From JAPPFW01 sp965231815 (lineage in GTDB: Bacteria > Actinomycetota > Acidimicrobiia > Spongiisociales > Spongiisociaceae), in contig OZ246890.1 of the NCBI GenBank assembly GCA_965231815.1, forward strand, positions 3,844,001 to 3,908,000: 64,000 nt of DNA, given 5' to 3'. Position numbers and translations under genes: made by a program. Every line of letters begins with the position of its first letter. Position 1 is the first letter of the stretch. Below the pieces are notes generated by a model. The model was given only the letters and a program-made list of their open reading frames with translations. It ran no database searches and was not told where the DNA came from. Shown here piece after piece: positions 24,908-33,585 of this stretch.

Positions 24908-25175
24908 TCGGCCAAGCGGGAGCAGGCCTTGGAGGCATCTCGCCGGGGGCTTCCGCTGTGAGCACTCTGGAGTCCCGGTATTCGCCGCGAGATTACGTCG
25001 GTGGCAGTCTCCAAGGTGTCACACATCTCAGCCCGCGAGTCTCGACCGCCAACAAACACGGTGGGGGTGTTACTTGAATCCGTAAACCGCGAGCAACAGA
25101 GAAAGCCTGGCTTCGGGAGTTAGTCGGGGCTAGATCGTCTGGGAACGTATATCAAGTGGTAATAACAAGCGTTGT
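24908..25175. other. Intergenic region, nothing recognised
   Basis: About 270 bases after the GarR remnant. Long frames cover it but lack ribosome binding sites and coherent composition. It ends at the stop codon of the LacI-type regulator and may include that operon's terminator; no hairpin with a T-run was found. Confidence 0.35.
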
Positions 25176-26195
25176 CTACCGTTCTCTAGGCGTCCAGGTC
25201 CTTGTCGATTCACGTTCATACAGTTGGGAAGGCAGGAGCATAGTCTGAGGATCCCTCAGCGGGTTAGCAATTTTGGACAGCAGGAGTCGGATCGCTTCGG
25301 TGCCTACGTCTGCCATGCGCGTATCGGTACTGGTGAGTGGCGGATATAGGTGCCGGACCGTCGGGTCATTGTCGAAGCCAGCTACCGCCACGTCCTCGCC
25401 CGGCCGCAGTCCATGGCGACGTAGCTCGGTGTACACCCCACGGGCTACCGTGTCGCTGTAGCAGACGATCGCATCCGGTGCCGAAGGAAGCTTGACGATC
25501 CGGCGCACACCTTCGCGCCCGCCGCTCTCCAGTGCGTTGGTGGGGATTGCGAGATCGGGATCCCAAACTAAGCCGAGATTTTTCCACTGCATGCTCAGAC
25601 CTCTGAGCCTTTCTTGCCGGGCGGTCACACCAACCGAGCCTCCAACCAGGGCCACGCTCTTCGCGCCGATCGAGGCGAGGTGATCTGCGATCAGCCGTCC
25701 GCCCATCGTGTTGTCCGGTCCGGCGTAATCGCACTGAAGACCGCTGAGCCGACGGGTGACCAAGACTACCGGCATCTCGCCCTTGAACAGCGGTGTAAGG
25801 TGGTCGACGGTGGTTCCCGTCGCGGGGGATAGCACGAGCCCATCTAGCCGGTATTCCATCATCGCCTGAAGGATCTGGGTCTGTCGATCGAGGTCATCTC
25901 GGGTGAAACCCATCATCATGCTGCACCTGGCAGCGCTGGCAGCGTCTTCTGAGGACATGGCAAGATCAGCTAAGGCAGGATTGTGGATATCGGTTAGGAT
26001 CAACCCGAACCCAGACGTACGCCGTGACCTTAGATTCGCAGCGCGTCGGTCGTAGATGTAGCCCATCTCCGCCATTGCCTCGCGGACCCGGTCCTTGGTG
26101 GCTTGCGACACACGTGTACTGTCTTGGAGGACAAGAGAAACGGTTGCGCGGGAGACCCCACAACGTTGTCCGACATCGGTGAGCGTAACCCTCAT
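25176..26195 (-). CDS. LacI-family transcriptional regulator
   Basis: 339 residues. The N-terminal helix-turn-helix is TLTDVGQRCGVSRATVSLVL, with the hinge helix region RRAANLRSRRTSGFGLIL, then a type-1 periplasmic-binding-protein-like sensor domain (VLVTRRL, DNTMGGRLIADHL, VALVGG, VAVAGFDNDPTVRHLYPPLT). It is the last gene of the polyol/sugar operon: its ATG overlaps the TAA of the isomerase gene (TAATG). It is therefore the likely repressor of this operon. The palindromes TAGATCGATCTA at 32971-33009 and 39015-39039 have the central CpG expected for LacI-type operators. The effector should be the imported sugar or a phosphorylated intermediate. Confidence 0.9.
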   Translation of the reverse strand: MRVTLTDVGQRCGVSRATVSLVLQDSTRVSQATKDRVREAMAEMGYIYDRRAANLRSRRTSGFGLILTDIHNPALADLAMSSEDAASAARCSMMMGFTRDDLDRQTQILQAMMEYRLDGLVLSPATGTTVDHLTPLFKGEMPVVLVTRRLSGLQCDYAGPDNTMGGRLIADHLASIGAKSVALVGGSVGVTARQERLRGLSMQWKNLGLVWDPDLAIPTNALESGGREGVRRIVKLPSAPDAIVCYSDTVARGVYTELRRHGLRPGEDVAVAGFDNDPTVRHLYPPLTSTDTRMADVGTEAIRLLLSKIANPLRDPQTMLLPSQLYERESTRTWTPRER

Positions 26196-27144
26196 TACAT
26201 CTCCGTCGATTCCTGGGGATAGATCTCTTCCTCAAGAACCGCGCGTGTGTATTGAAGATTCGTCTTCATGACTCCGAGTATGTCTCCACCATAATGCTCA
26301 ATACAGAACGGACCACGGAACCCTAGTCCGACAGCCGATTTTATCGCAGATCGATAGTCAATCACTCCGTGCTCCATGCTGGCGGGAGTGGTAAAAACTT
26401 GACCGGTCGTAGTGTCCTCAAGGCGGAAGTAGTTCTTGAGATGCCAGTAGTTAGCATATGGTAACGTGAGATTTAGCATCTTATAAATTGGCTCAATCAG
26501 TCGCTGTTGACGTACGAGGTTGCCGATGTCCGGATTGAGACCCACATTGGGATGGTCAATCTCCTCGAGGAGGCGAACGGCCGACTCAGCAGTTCCCAAT
26601 AGCGTATCCTCGTATAGTTCCAGCGATATCTGAACACCAACGTCTTGCCATGCTGTCCGAGTTCCCGTAGCCGGTTAGCGGCGCGCCGATAGGTCTCTCG
26701 ATCCTGGAAGTCCTTCGGACCATCGACCGTCCAAAACCATAAGGCTTCGCGCTGTCGAGGAAGCAGGGGTCGGTGAAGTCCAACGCTCACGATTAAGCAT
26801 CCCAGAGCCGAAGCTGCTTCGATGGTCCGATGGCTATAAGCAAGGTTGGCATCGCCGTCGACCGGGTCAAGCACGCTCCGACGGATAGAGGAGATGGCTG
26901 GCGCCTTCAGTCCGGCCTCCTGGAGCACGGATCTCAGTTCTCCAAGTCGAACACTGGAGAGGTCACCGGGTCGGAGCCACGAGTCGGTGATGTCAACAGC
27001 CTCAAATCCCAGGCCGCCGAGCCTGTGGAGGTCGGCGAGCCACCTCTCCCGTCCTGCGTTCGCGATCTCAACCGGGCCGGAAGGCGCGAACGCAAGCATG
27101 GCGCCCGTGATGGTGAAGTTCGGTATCGCAGCTTCGGTTCTCAC
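26195..27144 (-). pseudogene. Xylose-isomerase-like TIM-barrel (sugar phosphate isomerase/epimerase), split by a frameshift
   Basis: Two frames cover one 310-residue AP_endonuc_2-type barrel. The first (27144 to about 26645) has FTITGAMLAFAPSGP, LGFEAVDITDSWL, then LGCLIVSVGLHRP and ANRLRELGQHGK. The second (to 26195) continues VGVQISLELYEDT, LEEIDHPNVGLNPDIGNLV, NYWHLKNYF and FRGPFCIEHYGGD, carrying the Glu, Asp and His metal ligands. One missing base near 26643-26648 (GGCAAG-ACG) splits it. Unlike the other frameshifts here, this is a loss rather than a gain. Such enzymes interconvert keto- and aldo-sugars or epimerise ketoses. Position just ahead of the LacI gene ties it to the same operon. 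Confidence 0.72.
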
Positions 27145-27220
27145 CAGGGCCCTTCATGGACCGTGGCCGGCTGCTTGCGCACATAGTTCGGTCGGCTACT
27201 GGTAGACAGGCCGGAGGCAG

Positions 27221-28009
27221 CTACCACCACGAGCTACCAATTGAGAGCCCACCATCGACAGCCAGCGTTTGGCCGGTTATGAAGCCACTCGACTCCGAGG
27301 TCAGAAAGGCGACCGCGTTGGCAATATCGTCAACGGTTCCTCTACGCGGCACAGCGAGGTGTTCATCGAGACCCGCGGCTCGATGCGGGTTGGCTGCCAT
27401 GTAAGAACTGGTGAGTGGGGTCTCTGTTGGTCCCGGCGCCACGGAGTTCACGGTGGCGCCGAGGGGACCCCACTCGAACGCAAGAGCACGTACCATCCCG
27501 TCTACACCCGCCTTCGTTCCGCAGTACGGGACCCGCAATGGCATGCCATGGATCGCATTGAGAGAACTCACTGCCACGAACCGGCCTGCAGGAGCTTTCA
27601 GCACGATCGGCGCGAAGACGGTAAAGGTCAGGAATACACCATAGAGGTTGGTTTGGATCATCTCGCGTACGGCTGCGTCATCGACATCAAGCGCCATCGC
27701 ACGAGTGTTGGTGCCTGCACAGGCAACTACGACGCCAATGTCGACCTCAGCGCCGTTGAGGTCGTCAGCGATCCGCGTCAAGCGATCACGGTCCGATACG
27801 TCCGCTTGTTTCAAGATCGGGGCCGGAAATGCCCTCTTGTCGAATTCCGCCGAAACATCGGCGGCAACCGTGTCGGCGCTCCGTGAGAGGAGCACGATCG
27901 GTGCCCTCTCTCTCGCAAGGCGCAGAGCGATCCCGAGTCCGATTCCGGAAGTCCCCCCGGTGATGAGGGCACCTCGAGTCGGATCTGATCTGGCGCTGTC
28001 CGCCATCAT
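27221..28009 (-). CDS. SDR-family polyol/sugar dehydrogenase
   Basis: 262 residues. TGGTSGIG is at 17-24, the acidic position after beta-2 is replaced by Ser-Arg (LLSRSADT), which favours NADP(H), ACAG replaces NNAG near 96-99, and the catalytic Ser148/149, Tyr162 and Lys166 (YCGTK) are intact. The C-terminal FITGQTLAVDGG is standard. Within this operon the enzyme is the best candidate for oxidising a polyol (for example threitol or erythritol) to the ketose that the DAK-family kinase would phosphorylate, a step known from mycobacterial tetritol pathways. That substrate is inferred from context. Confidence 0.82.
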   Translation of the reverse strand: MMADSARSDPTRGALITGGTSGIGLGIALRLARERAPIVLLSRSADTVAADVSAEFDKRAFPAPILKQADVSDRDRLTRIADDLNGAEVDIGVVVACAGTNTRAMALDVDDAAVREMIQTNLYGVFLTFTVFAPIVLKAPAGRFVAVSSLNAIHGMPLRVPYCGTKAGVDGMVRALAFEWGPLGATVNSVAPGPTETPLTSSYMAANPHRAAGLDEHLAVPRRGTVDDIANAVAFLTSESSGFITGQTLAVDGGLSIGSSWW

Positions 28010-28051
28010 GCACCATTCCTTTCTTCAGGTTCCAGGACACAACTCCCGGCG

Positions 28052-28645
28052 TCAGACCTCTGTTCGCGTTCGAAGGACCTCATCCACAATCCGGGCGAAC
28101 CGGCTTGGGACTGTTTGTTCCACGAGGTACCAGCGGCCCGGGCCATGAGCTTTCTCCCAGTTGCTCCGCGCCCTTGTGACCCGGTAGTTGAAATCCGCAG
28201 CAAGCAACGTGCTCTGGTAGCAGTCTTGAAGCGGGGTTTGACCGCTGCCCCCCACGATCGTACCCGCAATCTCGACAGCACCGCCGAACCGGAATGCCCC
28301 ATCCGCTACACGATGATTCTGGGTTCCGACTATCACAGCACCGTCGGCGCCATGGTCCCGATACCCAAAGGCCTTGGCCATCGCGTTTGGCGCAAAGAAG
28401 TCCCCGCCTTGTCCGATGGTGGCGATGGCGAGCACAATGTCATCGGCGGGTGCACTGTTCGGAGCGGTCGGGTCAAGTATCGTGAACGACATCCGGTTCC
28501 GTGGATACTCGCCGCACTGGTTCCGTTCTTCGATGTCGGCAGCGCGGACCTCGATGACCGAATCGAGTAGTGCCGCGAATTCCTGATCAGGAATCGTTTC
28601 GGCGTACGGGTTTCGCAAGATGTGGACCTGGTATTCGTTAGTCAC
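28052..28645 (-). CDS. Hypothetical protein in the polyol operon
   Basis: GTG 28645 after AGGAG gives about 197 residues starting VTNEYQVHILRNPYAETIPD; a longer frame runs into the binding-protein gene and is not credible. Other visible segments are NRMSFTILDPTAPNS, DDIVLAIATIGQGGDFFA, GAVIVGTQNHRVADGAFRFG, IVGGSGQTPLQDC and GRWYLVEQTVPSRFARIVDEV. The middle slightly resembles GlcG/HbpS-type proteins ('FGGxVxIxGxIVGGSG'), but I would not assign it. It lies between the binding-protein gene and the SDR gene on the same strand, so it should belong to the same pathway. No signal peptide or membrane segment is evident. Confidence 0.6.
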   Translation of the reverse strand: MTNEYQVHILRNPYAETIPDQEFAALLDSVIEVRAADIEERNQCGEYPRNRMSFTILDPTAPNSAPADDIVLAIATIGQGGDFFAPNAMAKAFGYRDHGADGAVIVGTQNHRVADGAFRFGGAVEIAGTIVGGSGQTPLQDCYQSTLLAADFNYRVTRARSNWEKAHGPGRWYLVEQTVPSRFARIVDEVLRTRTEV

Positions 28646-28751
28646 GTACAACTCCTGACGGTCGCGTGCCGCTGACCTCCTGTCTTGAATCCGCGGAGAG
28701 CGGAGATGGGATGCGGCCCACGGCAGGGAAGCCGCATCCCACCTGAGGCTG

Positions 28752-30887
28752 CTATGCGCAGGCAGGCACCTCGAAGCCTTCGACGCCTTCGAACTGTTCG
28801 AGGACGGCGGCTTGGCCCGCAGCACAGTCGGTACCCAATGTGATCAACGATGCTTCGGCCTCTGCGGCCTCATCGATCCCGATCTCACCCGTGAGCTGCG
28901 CGAGAACCAACTCCACCACCGCTTCGGCGGCACTCTTAGGACCGAACATGACGCTGTTAGCCATCGACAGATTCGGATCCCACAGGACCTCAAGCTCCGG
29001 CGGCGAGGCATCCAACGACGTCGCATACACCTGCACAGGCACGTTATCGACAGCCCCGGCCAGACCGGCGTTGCGGACGGCGTTGAAACCACCCATATCG
29101 AACGTCGTGCCACAGCCGGCATATATATTGAACGGAATCCCGCGAGCGATGAAGTCCGTCATCTTCGAGTTCGCCTCGGCCTGGCTCGTCGAGCCCTCGT
29201 CGTAGACAACAACCACATCATCGGCAATGACACTCTCAACGCCCGCCACCAGGCTGGTCAACAGATCATCACACTTCTGCTCCGGCGGGAAGATATTCGC
29301 ATAAGCAATACGTGGAGGACCGAGCTCAGGATGCTCCAGCAAGAACCCAGCAGCCTGCACACCCGACTCGAAGTAGGTGCTCTTCCACGCAACCGTAGCG
29401 CCCGCGAAGTCGAGACCGTCCGTCCCAGGTACCAAGCTCGAGAACGACACGACCTGGGCAATCCCGGCATCCTGGATCTTCTGGATAGTGGCCACCGCCA
29501 ACGTCTCATCGATCGGCTGCCAGGCGATCGCATCGTAGTTACCGCTCGCAATCGCAGTCTCGATAATGTCCAACTGCTTAGACGCCGACTTATCCGGGTT
29601 GATCACATCAACATTGCCCACACCTGCCTCCGTCAACAAACGAGAGATCCAACTCGTATTCGCCGTGTTGAACTGATCCAACCAGTAAGGCACCACCAGC
29701 ACATTCGCCTCAGCAACGGTTGCCGCCGGGACAGCGGCCGTCACGCAGGCAGGCACCTCGAAGCCTTCGACGCCTTCGAACTGTTCGAGGACGGCGGCTT
29801 GGCCCGCAGCACAGTCGGTACCCAATGTGATCAACGATGCTTCGGCCTCTGCGGCCTCATCGATCCCGATCTCACCCGTGAGCTGCGCGAGAACCAACTC
29901 CACCACCGCTTCGGCGGCACTCTTAGGACCGAACATGACGCTGTTAGCCATCGACAGATTCGGATCCCACAGGACCTCAAGCTCCGGCGGCGAGGCATCC
30001 AACGACGTCGCATACACCTGCACAGGCACGTTATCGACAGCCCCGGCCAGACCGGCGTTGCGGACGGCGTTGAAACCACCCATATCGAACGTCGTGCCAC
30101 AGCCGGCATATATATTGAACGGAATCCCGCGAGCGATGAAGTCCGTCATCTTCGAGTTCGCCTCGGCCTGGCTCGTCGAGCCCTCGTCGTAGACAACAAC
30201 CACATCATCGGCAATGACACTCTCAACGCCCGCCACCAGGCTGGTCAACAGATCATCACACTTCTGCTCCGGCGGGAAGATATTCGCATAAGCAATACGT
30301 GGAGGACCGAGCTCAGGATGCTCCAGCAAGAACCCAGCAGCCTGCACACCCGACTCGAAGTAGGTGCTCTTCCACGCAACCGTAGCGCCCGCGAAGTCGA
30401 GACCGTCCGTCCCAGGTACCAAGCTCGAGAACGACACGACCTGGGCAATCCCGGCATCCTGGATCTTCTGGATAGTGGCCACCGCCAACGTCTCATCGAT
30501 CGGCTGCCAGGCGATCGCATCGTAGTTACCGCTCGCAATCGCAGTCTCGATAATGTCCAACTGCTTAGACGCCGACTTATCCGGGTTGATCACATCAACA
30601 TTGCCCACACCTGCCTCCGTCAACAAACGAGAGATCCAACTCGTATTCGCCGTGTTGAACTGATCCAACCAGTAAGGCACCACCAGCACATTCGCCTCAG
30701 CAACGGTTGCGGCCGCTGGTGACGTAGCGACCGGAGCTTCGGTTGTTGTTGCCGCACTCGTTTCGGGCGCTTCGGCGACTTCGTCATCTTCACCGCACGC
30801 GACCGCGACCATCACCAGTGCGATGAACATAGCGAGTAGTCTCAAGGGCATTGACCTGACTCGCTTGTGACTCCCTATTCTCAGCAT
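28752..30887 (-). CDS. Sugar-binding lipoprotein (PBP1 type) with two identical tandem ligand domains
   Basis: ATG 30887 follows GGGAGG and gives about 711 residues: MLRIGSHKRVRSMPLRLLAM, then the lipobox VMVAVAC. A Thr/Ala/Pro linker leads to a complete periplasmic binding domain (NVLVVPYWLDQFNTAN, DAIAWQPIDETLAVAT, GIPFNIYAGCGTTFDMG), ending EGFEVPAC. A short linker VTAAVPA follows, then the same domain again with no amino-acid difference. A single-domain XylF/RbsB-like protein would be about 380 residues. At DNA level the copies (28757-29723 and 29744-30710) look identical. Permease and ATPase genes lie immediately upstream, so this is the importer's binding protein. Either a very recent duplication or an assembly artefact. 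Confidence 0.8.
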   Translation of the reverse strand: MLRIGSHKRVRSMPLRLLAMFIALVMVAVACGEDDEVAEAPETSAATTTEAPVATSPAAATVAEANVLVVPYWLDQFNTANTSWISRLLTEAGVGNVDVINPDKSASKQLDIIETAIASGNYDAIAWQPIDETLAVATIQKIQDAGIAQVVSFSSLVPGTDGLDFAGATVAWKSTYFESGVQAAGFLLEHPELGPPRIAYANIFPPEQKCDDLLTSLVAGVESVIADDVVVVYDEGSTSQAEANSKMTDFIARGIPFNIYAGCGTTFDMGGFNAVRNAGLAGAVDNVPVQVYATSLDASPPELEVLWDPNLSMANSVMFGPKSAAEAVVELVLAQLTGEIGIDEAAEAEASLITLGTDCAAGQAAVLEQFEGVEGFEVPACVTAAVPAATVAEANVLVVPYWLDQFNTANTSWISRLLTEAGVGNVDVINPDKSASKQLDIIETAIASGNYDAIAWQPIDETLAVATIQKIQDAGIAQVVSFSSLVPGTDGLDFAGATVAWKSTYFESGVQAAGFLLEHPELGPPRIAYANIFPPEQKCDDLLTSLVAGVESVIADDVVVVYDEGSTSQAEANSKMTDFIARGIPFNIYAGCGTTFDMGGFNAVRNAGLAGAVDNVPVQVYATSLDASPPELEVLWDPNLSMANSVMFGPKSAAEAVVELVLAQLTGEIGIDEAAEAEASLITLGTDCAAGQAAVLEQFEGVEGFEVPACA
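28757..29723 (-). repeat. Tandem direct repeat inside the binding-protein gene, unit 2 (C-terminal)
   Basis: 967-bp segment repeated at 29744-30710 with a 987-bp period. I found no mismatch in either reading frame compared along the two units; the first differences are at 28756/29743 and 29724/30711. It encodes the second ligand-binding domain. Confidence 0.85.
29744..30710 (-). repeat. Tandem direct repeat inside the binding-protein gene, unit 1 (N-terminal)
   Basis: Partner of 28757-29723, separated from it by a 20-bp joining segment that encodes the VTAAVPA linker. It encodes the first ligand-binding domain after the lipoprotein signal and linker. Confidence 0.85.
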
Positions 30888-30928
30888 TTGATTCCTCCCG
30901 TTCGTGCGCACCCAATTCGGTAAGGGTG

Positions 30929-32107
30929 CTAGGTCGTGATGGACTTGTTCGATGTCCCGGTTTCACCTCCTTGAGAATCCGGCGCCGCATACTGCGCTGA
31001 CGGGATCCTGTGAGGATGGGACGGTTCGTCCTTTGGGTGGTCGCCATGGCGGCCGCGCATCCGGTTCCTCAAATCTCGCATCAAGCGGTACACGCGTTCG
31101 CGGCGGAGAACCGTGTCAAGGCCAACGGACAGGATCAGAAGGACCCCGAGCGAGATGTACTGCCAGAATGTCGATATTCCCATCAGGTTGAGACCGTTAT
31201 TGACCGTCCCGATGAGAACTGCACCAAGCAAGGTACCGATGACCGAGCCTTCGCCTCCGAACAGGCTCGTCCCACCCAGCACGATTGCAACGATGACCTG
31301 GAACAGCAGAAGGTCGTCAAGCAGTGGGGCGGGGTTGCCAAGGCGAGACGAGTAGAAGACTCCACCGAACCCTGATGCCGCTCCCGAAAGAACGAAACAA
31401 ACTGTCGTGGTGCGCAGCACGTTCACGCCGTTGAGAAACGCCGACTGGCGGTTGCTTCCAGTAGCGACGATCCAGCGGCCCAGCAACGTGAATCTCTGGA
31501 TGATCCCAAACAGGCCGACGACAATGACGATGATCGGCACAGCCCACGGGACTCCCGAGATTCTGCCGCCACCAACGGTCATGAAGCTTGCGGGTAGACC
31601 GGCAATGGGAAGACCGTTGGTGAGCAGGTTCGCGACACCTTGCGTCATATAGAGAGTGCCGATGGTGGCGATCAGGCTGGTGATCCCCACGCCGAGCACC
31701 AGGGCTGCATTGAACAGTCCGACGATGGCTCCGGCAACGACAGCGAACCCGAAAGCAAGCCAGACAGGAAACTCGAAGTCGCGGATGAGGAGACCGGCAA
31801 CGATCCCACCGAGAACCACCATACCGGGCACCGATACGTCTATGTGGCCCGCGATCATGACCAGCGTCATCGCACAGGCACATATGGTCACGACAGCGAT
31901 CTGCACCGAGATGGCCTGCCAGTTGGAGATTCTCCAGAACAACCCGGTGCGGACATGAACGACGGAGCCGATGATGATGATCACGAGTAGGTTGGCTAGG
32001 AGCCGCTGCAGATCTCGGCGGAGCAGTCGGATTCGTATGGTATGGATCACTTTCTGGAGCGTCGAGTGGATGCCAGCAGTCAGATCAAGGCTTGGCGACT
32101 CAGCCAT
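30929..32107 (-). CDS. Sugar ABC transporter permease, XylH/RbsC type
   Basis: About 392 residues with some eight to ten membrane spans. Visible features of the BPD_transp_2 family: VMIAGHIDVSVPGMVVLGGI (the equivalent of 'GGIDLSVG'), the loop between spans with WIVATGSNRQSAFLNGVNV, the motif SSRLGNPAPL, and IVLGGTSLFGGEGSVIGTL. The C-terminal tail is long, basic and His/Pro-rich (MRGRHGDHPKDEPSHP), unusual for the family but cytoplasmic. Its start lies inside the end of the ATPase gene (8-base overlap). It forms the membrane channel for the pentose- or polyol-type importer of this operon. Confidence 0.9.
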   Translation of the reverse strand: MAESPSLDLTAGIHSTLQKVIHTIRIRLLRRDLQRLLANLLVIIIIGSVVHVRTGLFWRISNWQAISVQIAVVTICACAMTLVMIAGHIDVSVPGMVVLGGIVAGLLIRDFEFPVWLAFGFAVVAGAIVGLFNAALVLGVGITSLIATIGTLYMTQGVANLLTNGLPIAGLPASFMTVGGGRISGVPWAVPIIVIVVGLFGIIQRFTLLGRWIVATGSNRQSAFLNGVNVLRTTTVCFVLSGAASGFGGVFYSSRLGNPAPLLDDLLLFQVIVAIVLGGTSLFGGEGSVIGTLLGAVLIGTVNNGLNLMGISTFWQYISLGVLLILSVGLDTVLRRERVYRLMRDLRNRMRGRHGDHPKDEPSHPHRIPSAQYAAPDSQGGETGTSNKSITT

Positions 32108-32909
32108 CGGATGGTCCTAGCGCGCTCTGCGTCCCCTGCTGGGATACCACACCAGCCCGTTCCTGGGCACCAGTCATCAAGGCCACTACCTCAGTGAGGT
32201 TGGTGTCGGTACAAGCGACGGTTGCAATGGTGCGGCCGAGCCGCAGCACGGTGATGCGGTCGGCAACCTGGAAGACGTCGGGCAAGCTGTGGCTGATCAT
32301 GATGACGGCAAGGCCGCCCTCGCGCAGTTGCTTGATGAGCTTAAGCGTTGCTGCGGTCTCCTTGACACCGAGAGCCGCTGTGGGCTCATCCAGGAGCGCG
32401 ATACGGCTTCCAAAGGCGGCGGCCCGAGCCACCGCGATAGCTTGCCGTTGGCCTCCTGACATCCCCATGACTAGCTGGTCGATCGAACTGATCCCGACCT
32501 TCAGACGATCAACCTCTTGGGCGGCGCGCCTGCGCATCGCCTTCTTGTTGAGGATGCCGAACCAGGAACCCGGTGGGCCGTACAGGATTTCACGTCCCAG
32601 AAACATATTGCTCCCGGCATCGAGATGGTTCACGAGGGCTAGGTCCTGGTAGACGGTGGAGATACCCAGCGAGGACGCCGTCTTCGGTGTATGGATGATC
32701 ACCCGGCGACCATCAATGAGAATCTGGCCCGCGTCCGGCTGGTGGGCTCCGGCGAAGATCTTGAGAAGAGTCGACTTGCCTGCACCGTTGTCGCCGACGA
32801 TGGCGTGGACTTCCGAATCGAGGAGCTGGAAGTCACCGCGACTTAGAGCGACGACGCCCGCGAACTGCTTGTGCAGGCCCCGTCCTTCAAGGATTACTCG
32901 GCTTGTCAT
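32100..32909 (-). CDS. Sugar ABC transporter ATP-binding protein, single-domain (XylG/FrcA-like)
   Basis: 269 residues with one nucleotide-binding domain: Walker A GDNGAGKST, Q-loop TVYQDLALVNHLDAG, signature GMSGGQRQA, Walker B ALLDEPTAALG and switch His in MISHSLPDV. RbsA and XylG proteins normally have two fused domains (about 500 residues); half-length ones like FrcA work as dimers. Downstream is the permease gene, overlapping by 8 bases. The promoter region 32910-33092 contains three tandem copies of TAGATCGATCTAG, so transcription of the importer genes is likely controlled by the LacI-type regulator at the operon's end. Confidence 0.9.
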   Translation of the reverse strand: MTSRVILEGRGLHKQFAGVVALSRGDFQLLDSEVHAIVGDNGAGKSTLLKIFAGAHQPDAGQILIDGRRVIIHTPKTASSLGISTVYQDLALVNHLDAGSNMFLGREILYGPPGSWFGILNKKAMRRRAAQEVDRLKVGISSIDQLVMGMSGGQRQAIAVARAAAFGSRIALLDEPTAALGVKETAATLKLIKQLREGGLAVIMISHSLPDVFQVADRITVLRLGRTIATVACTDTNLTEVVALMTGAQERAGVVSQQGTQSALGPSDG

Positions 32910-32970
32910 TGCAAGCTCCCTAGCTCTGTGAAGGTCGGACCGTTCCGGTAGCGACCTTCTCTCCGGTCAG

Positions 32971-33009
32971 TAGATCGATCTAGTAGATCGATCTAGTAGA
33001 TCGATACAG
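32971..33009. promoter_or_regulatory. Array of three 13-bp palindromic operators
   Basis: Three abutting 13-mers: TAGATCGATCTAG (32971-32983), TAGATCGATCTAG (32984-32996) and the degenerate TAGATCGATACAG (32997-33009). The core TAGATCGATCTA is a perfect palindrome with a central CpG, typical of LacI-family operators. It lies 60 bp upstream of the importer ATPase start. The same palindrome recurs at 39015-39039, before the first gene of the same operon. I infer that the LacI-type protein of 25176-26195 binds here. Confidence 0.7.
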
Positions 33010-33092
33010 CATTATCACCCGGATTCCTGGCCCTGTCAAGCAGCACGCGCAGTTGAGTGGATTCCGACCGGCGCAGCACCGGCGCGCCGGCG

Positions 33093-33518
33093 CTATACCA
33101 CTCCCTTGGCAAGCAAGAAGCAGCCGTACGACCGGTCCTCGGTAGTCGCCACGATGAGGTACGCCTCTCGAGCTCGCCGGTAGAACTCGAATCGATCGAG
33201 GGGAGTTGCATTCACCGGTCGACCCTCCGCTTCGTCGAGTACGCGGCGGAACTCATCGTGGATCGGCAACTGCCTGCCCTCGTCACCTACCGGCCCCATC
33301 CAATGAGCAGCTGGTTCGACGAAGGTGTCGACCGGGAAGACTGTAAGGATCGCTTGCGCAACAGGAATAGCACCGATACCACGCAAGGACACCATTCGTA
33401 CGGCGCTGGACGCTGCCGGGAAGTTGCGGTCGACAATGCCCAGCACGTCGCCGTGACCCATCGCGGCCAGGTGTCCGAGCAGGTCGGGTCCAAGGATCGG
33501 ATGTATGTTTTTTAGCAT
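33093..33518 (-). CDS. RbsD/FucU-family sugar mutarotase
   Basis: 141 residues beginning MLKNIHPILGPDLLGHLAAM, with MGHGDVLGIVDRNFPA carrying the conserved His and Asp, then LPIHDEFRRVL and REAYLIVATTEDRSYGCFLLAKGVV, the closing Tyr-containing motif of FucU. These decameric enzymes speed up the alpha/beta anomer exchange of sugars entering a pathway. Its place between the importer genes and the metabolic enzymes is typical for such transport-associated mutarotases. Preference for fucose, ribose or another sugar cannot be told. A tetritol has no anomers, so its presence hints that the operon's substrate may also include a pentose or deoxy sugar. Confidence 0.85.
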   Translation of the reverse strand: MLKNIHPILGPDLLGHLAAMGHGDVLGIVDRNFPAASSAVRMVSLRGIGAIPVAQAILTVFPVDTFVEPAAHWMGPVGDEGRQLPIHDEFRRVLDEAEGRPVNATPLDRFEFYRRAREAYLIVATTEDRSYGCFLLAKGVV

Positions 33519-33585
33519 CGTACGGTCCCTTCACGAACAGATAGCTCAGCGGTGCACACCAGCGGCATCGCGCCCGGGGCGGCGG

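Noticed and set aside
28812..30722. A 636-codon open frame on the plus strand across the duplicated binding-protein gene
   Set aside because: It is antisense to a well-supported lipoprotein, has Arg/His-rich non-protein composition, and repeats itself only because the sense gene is duplicated.
32971..33009. 13-bp tandem repeats as a CRISPR-like array
   Set aside because: Units are abutting palindromes without spacers and no cas genes occur; operator array is the better reading.
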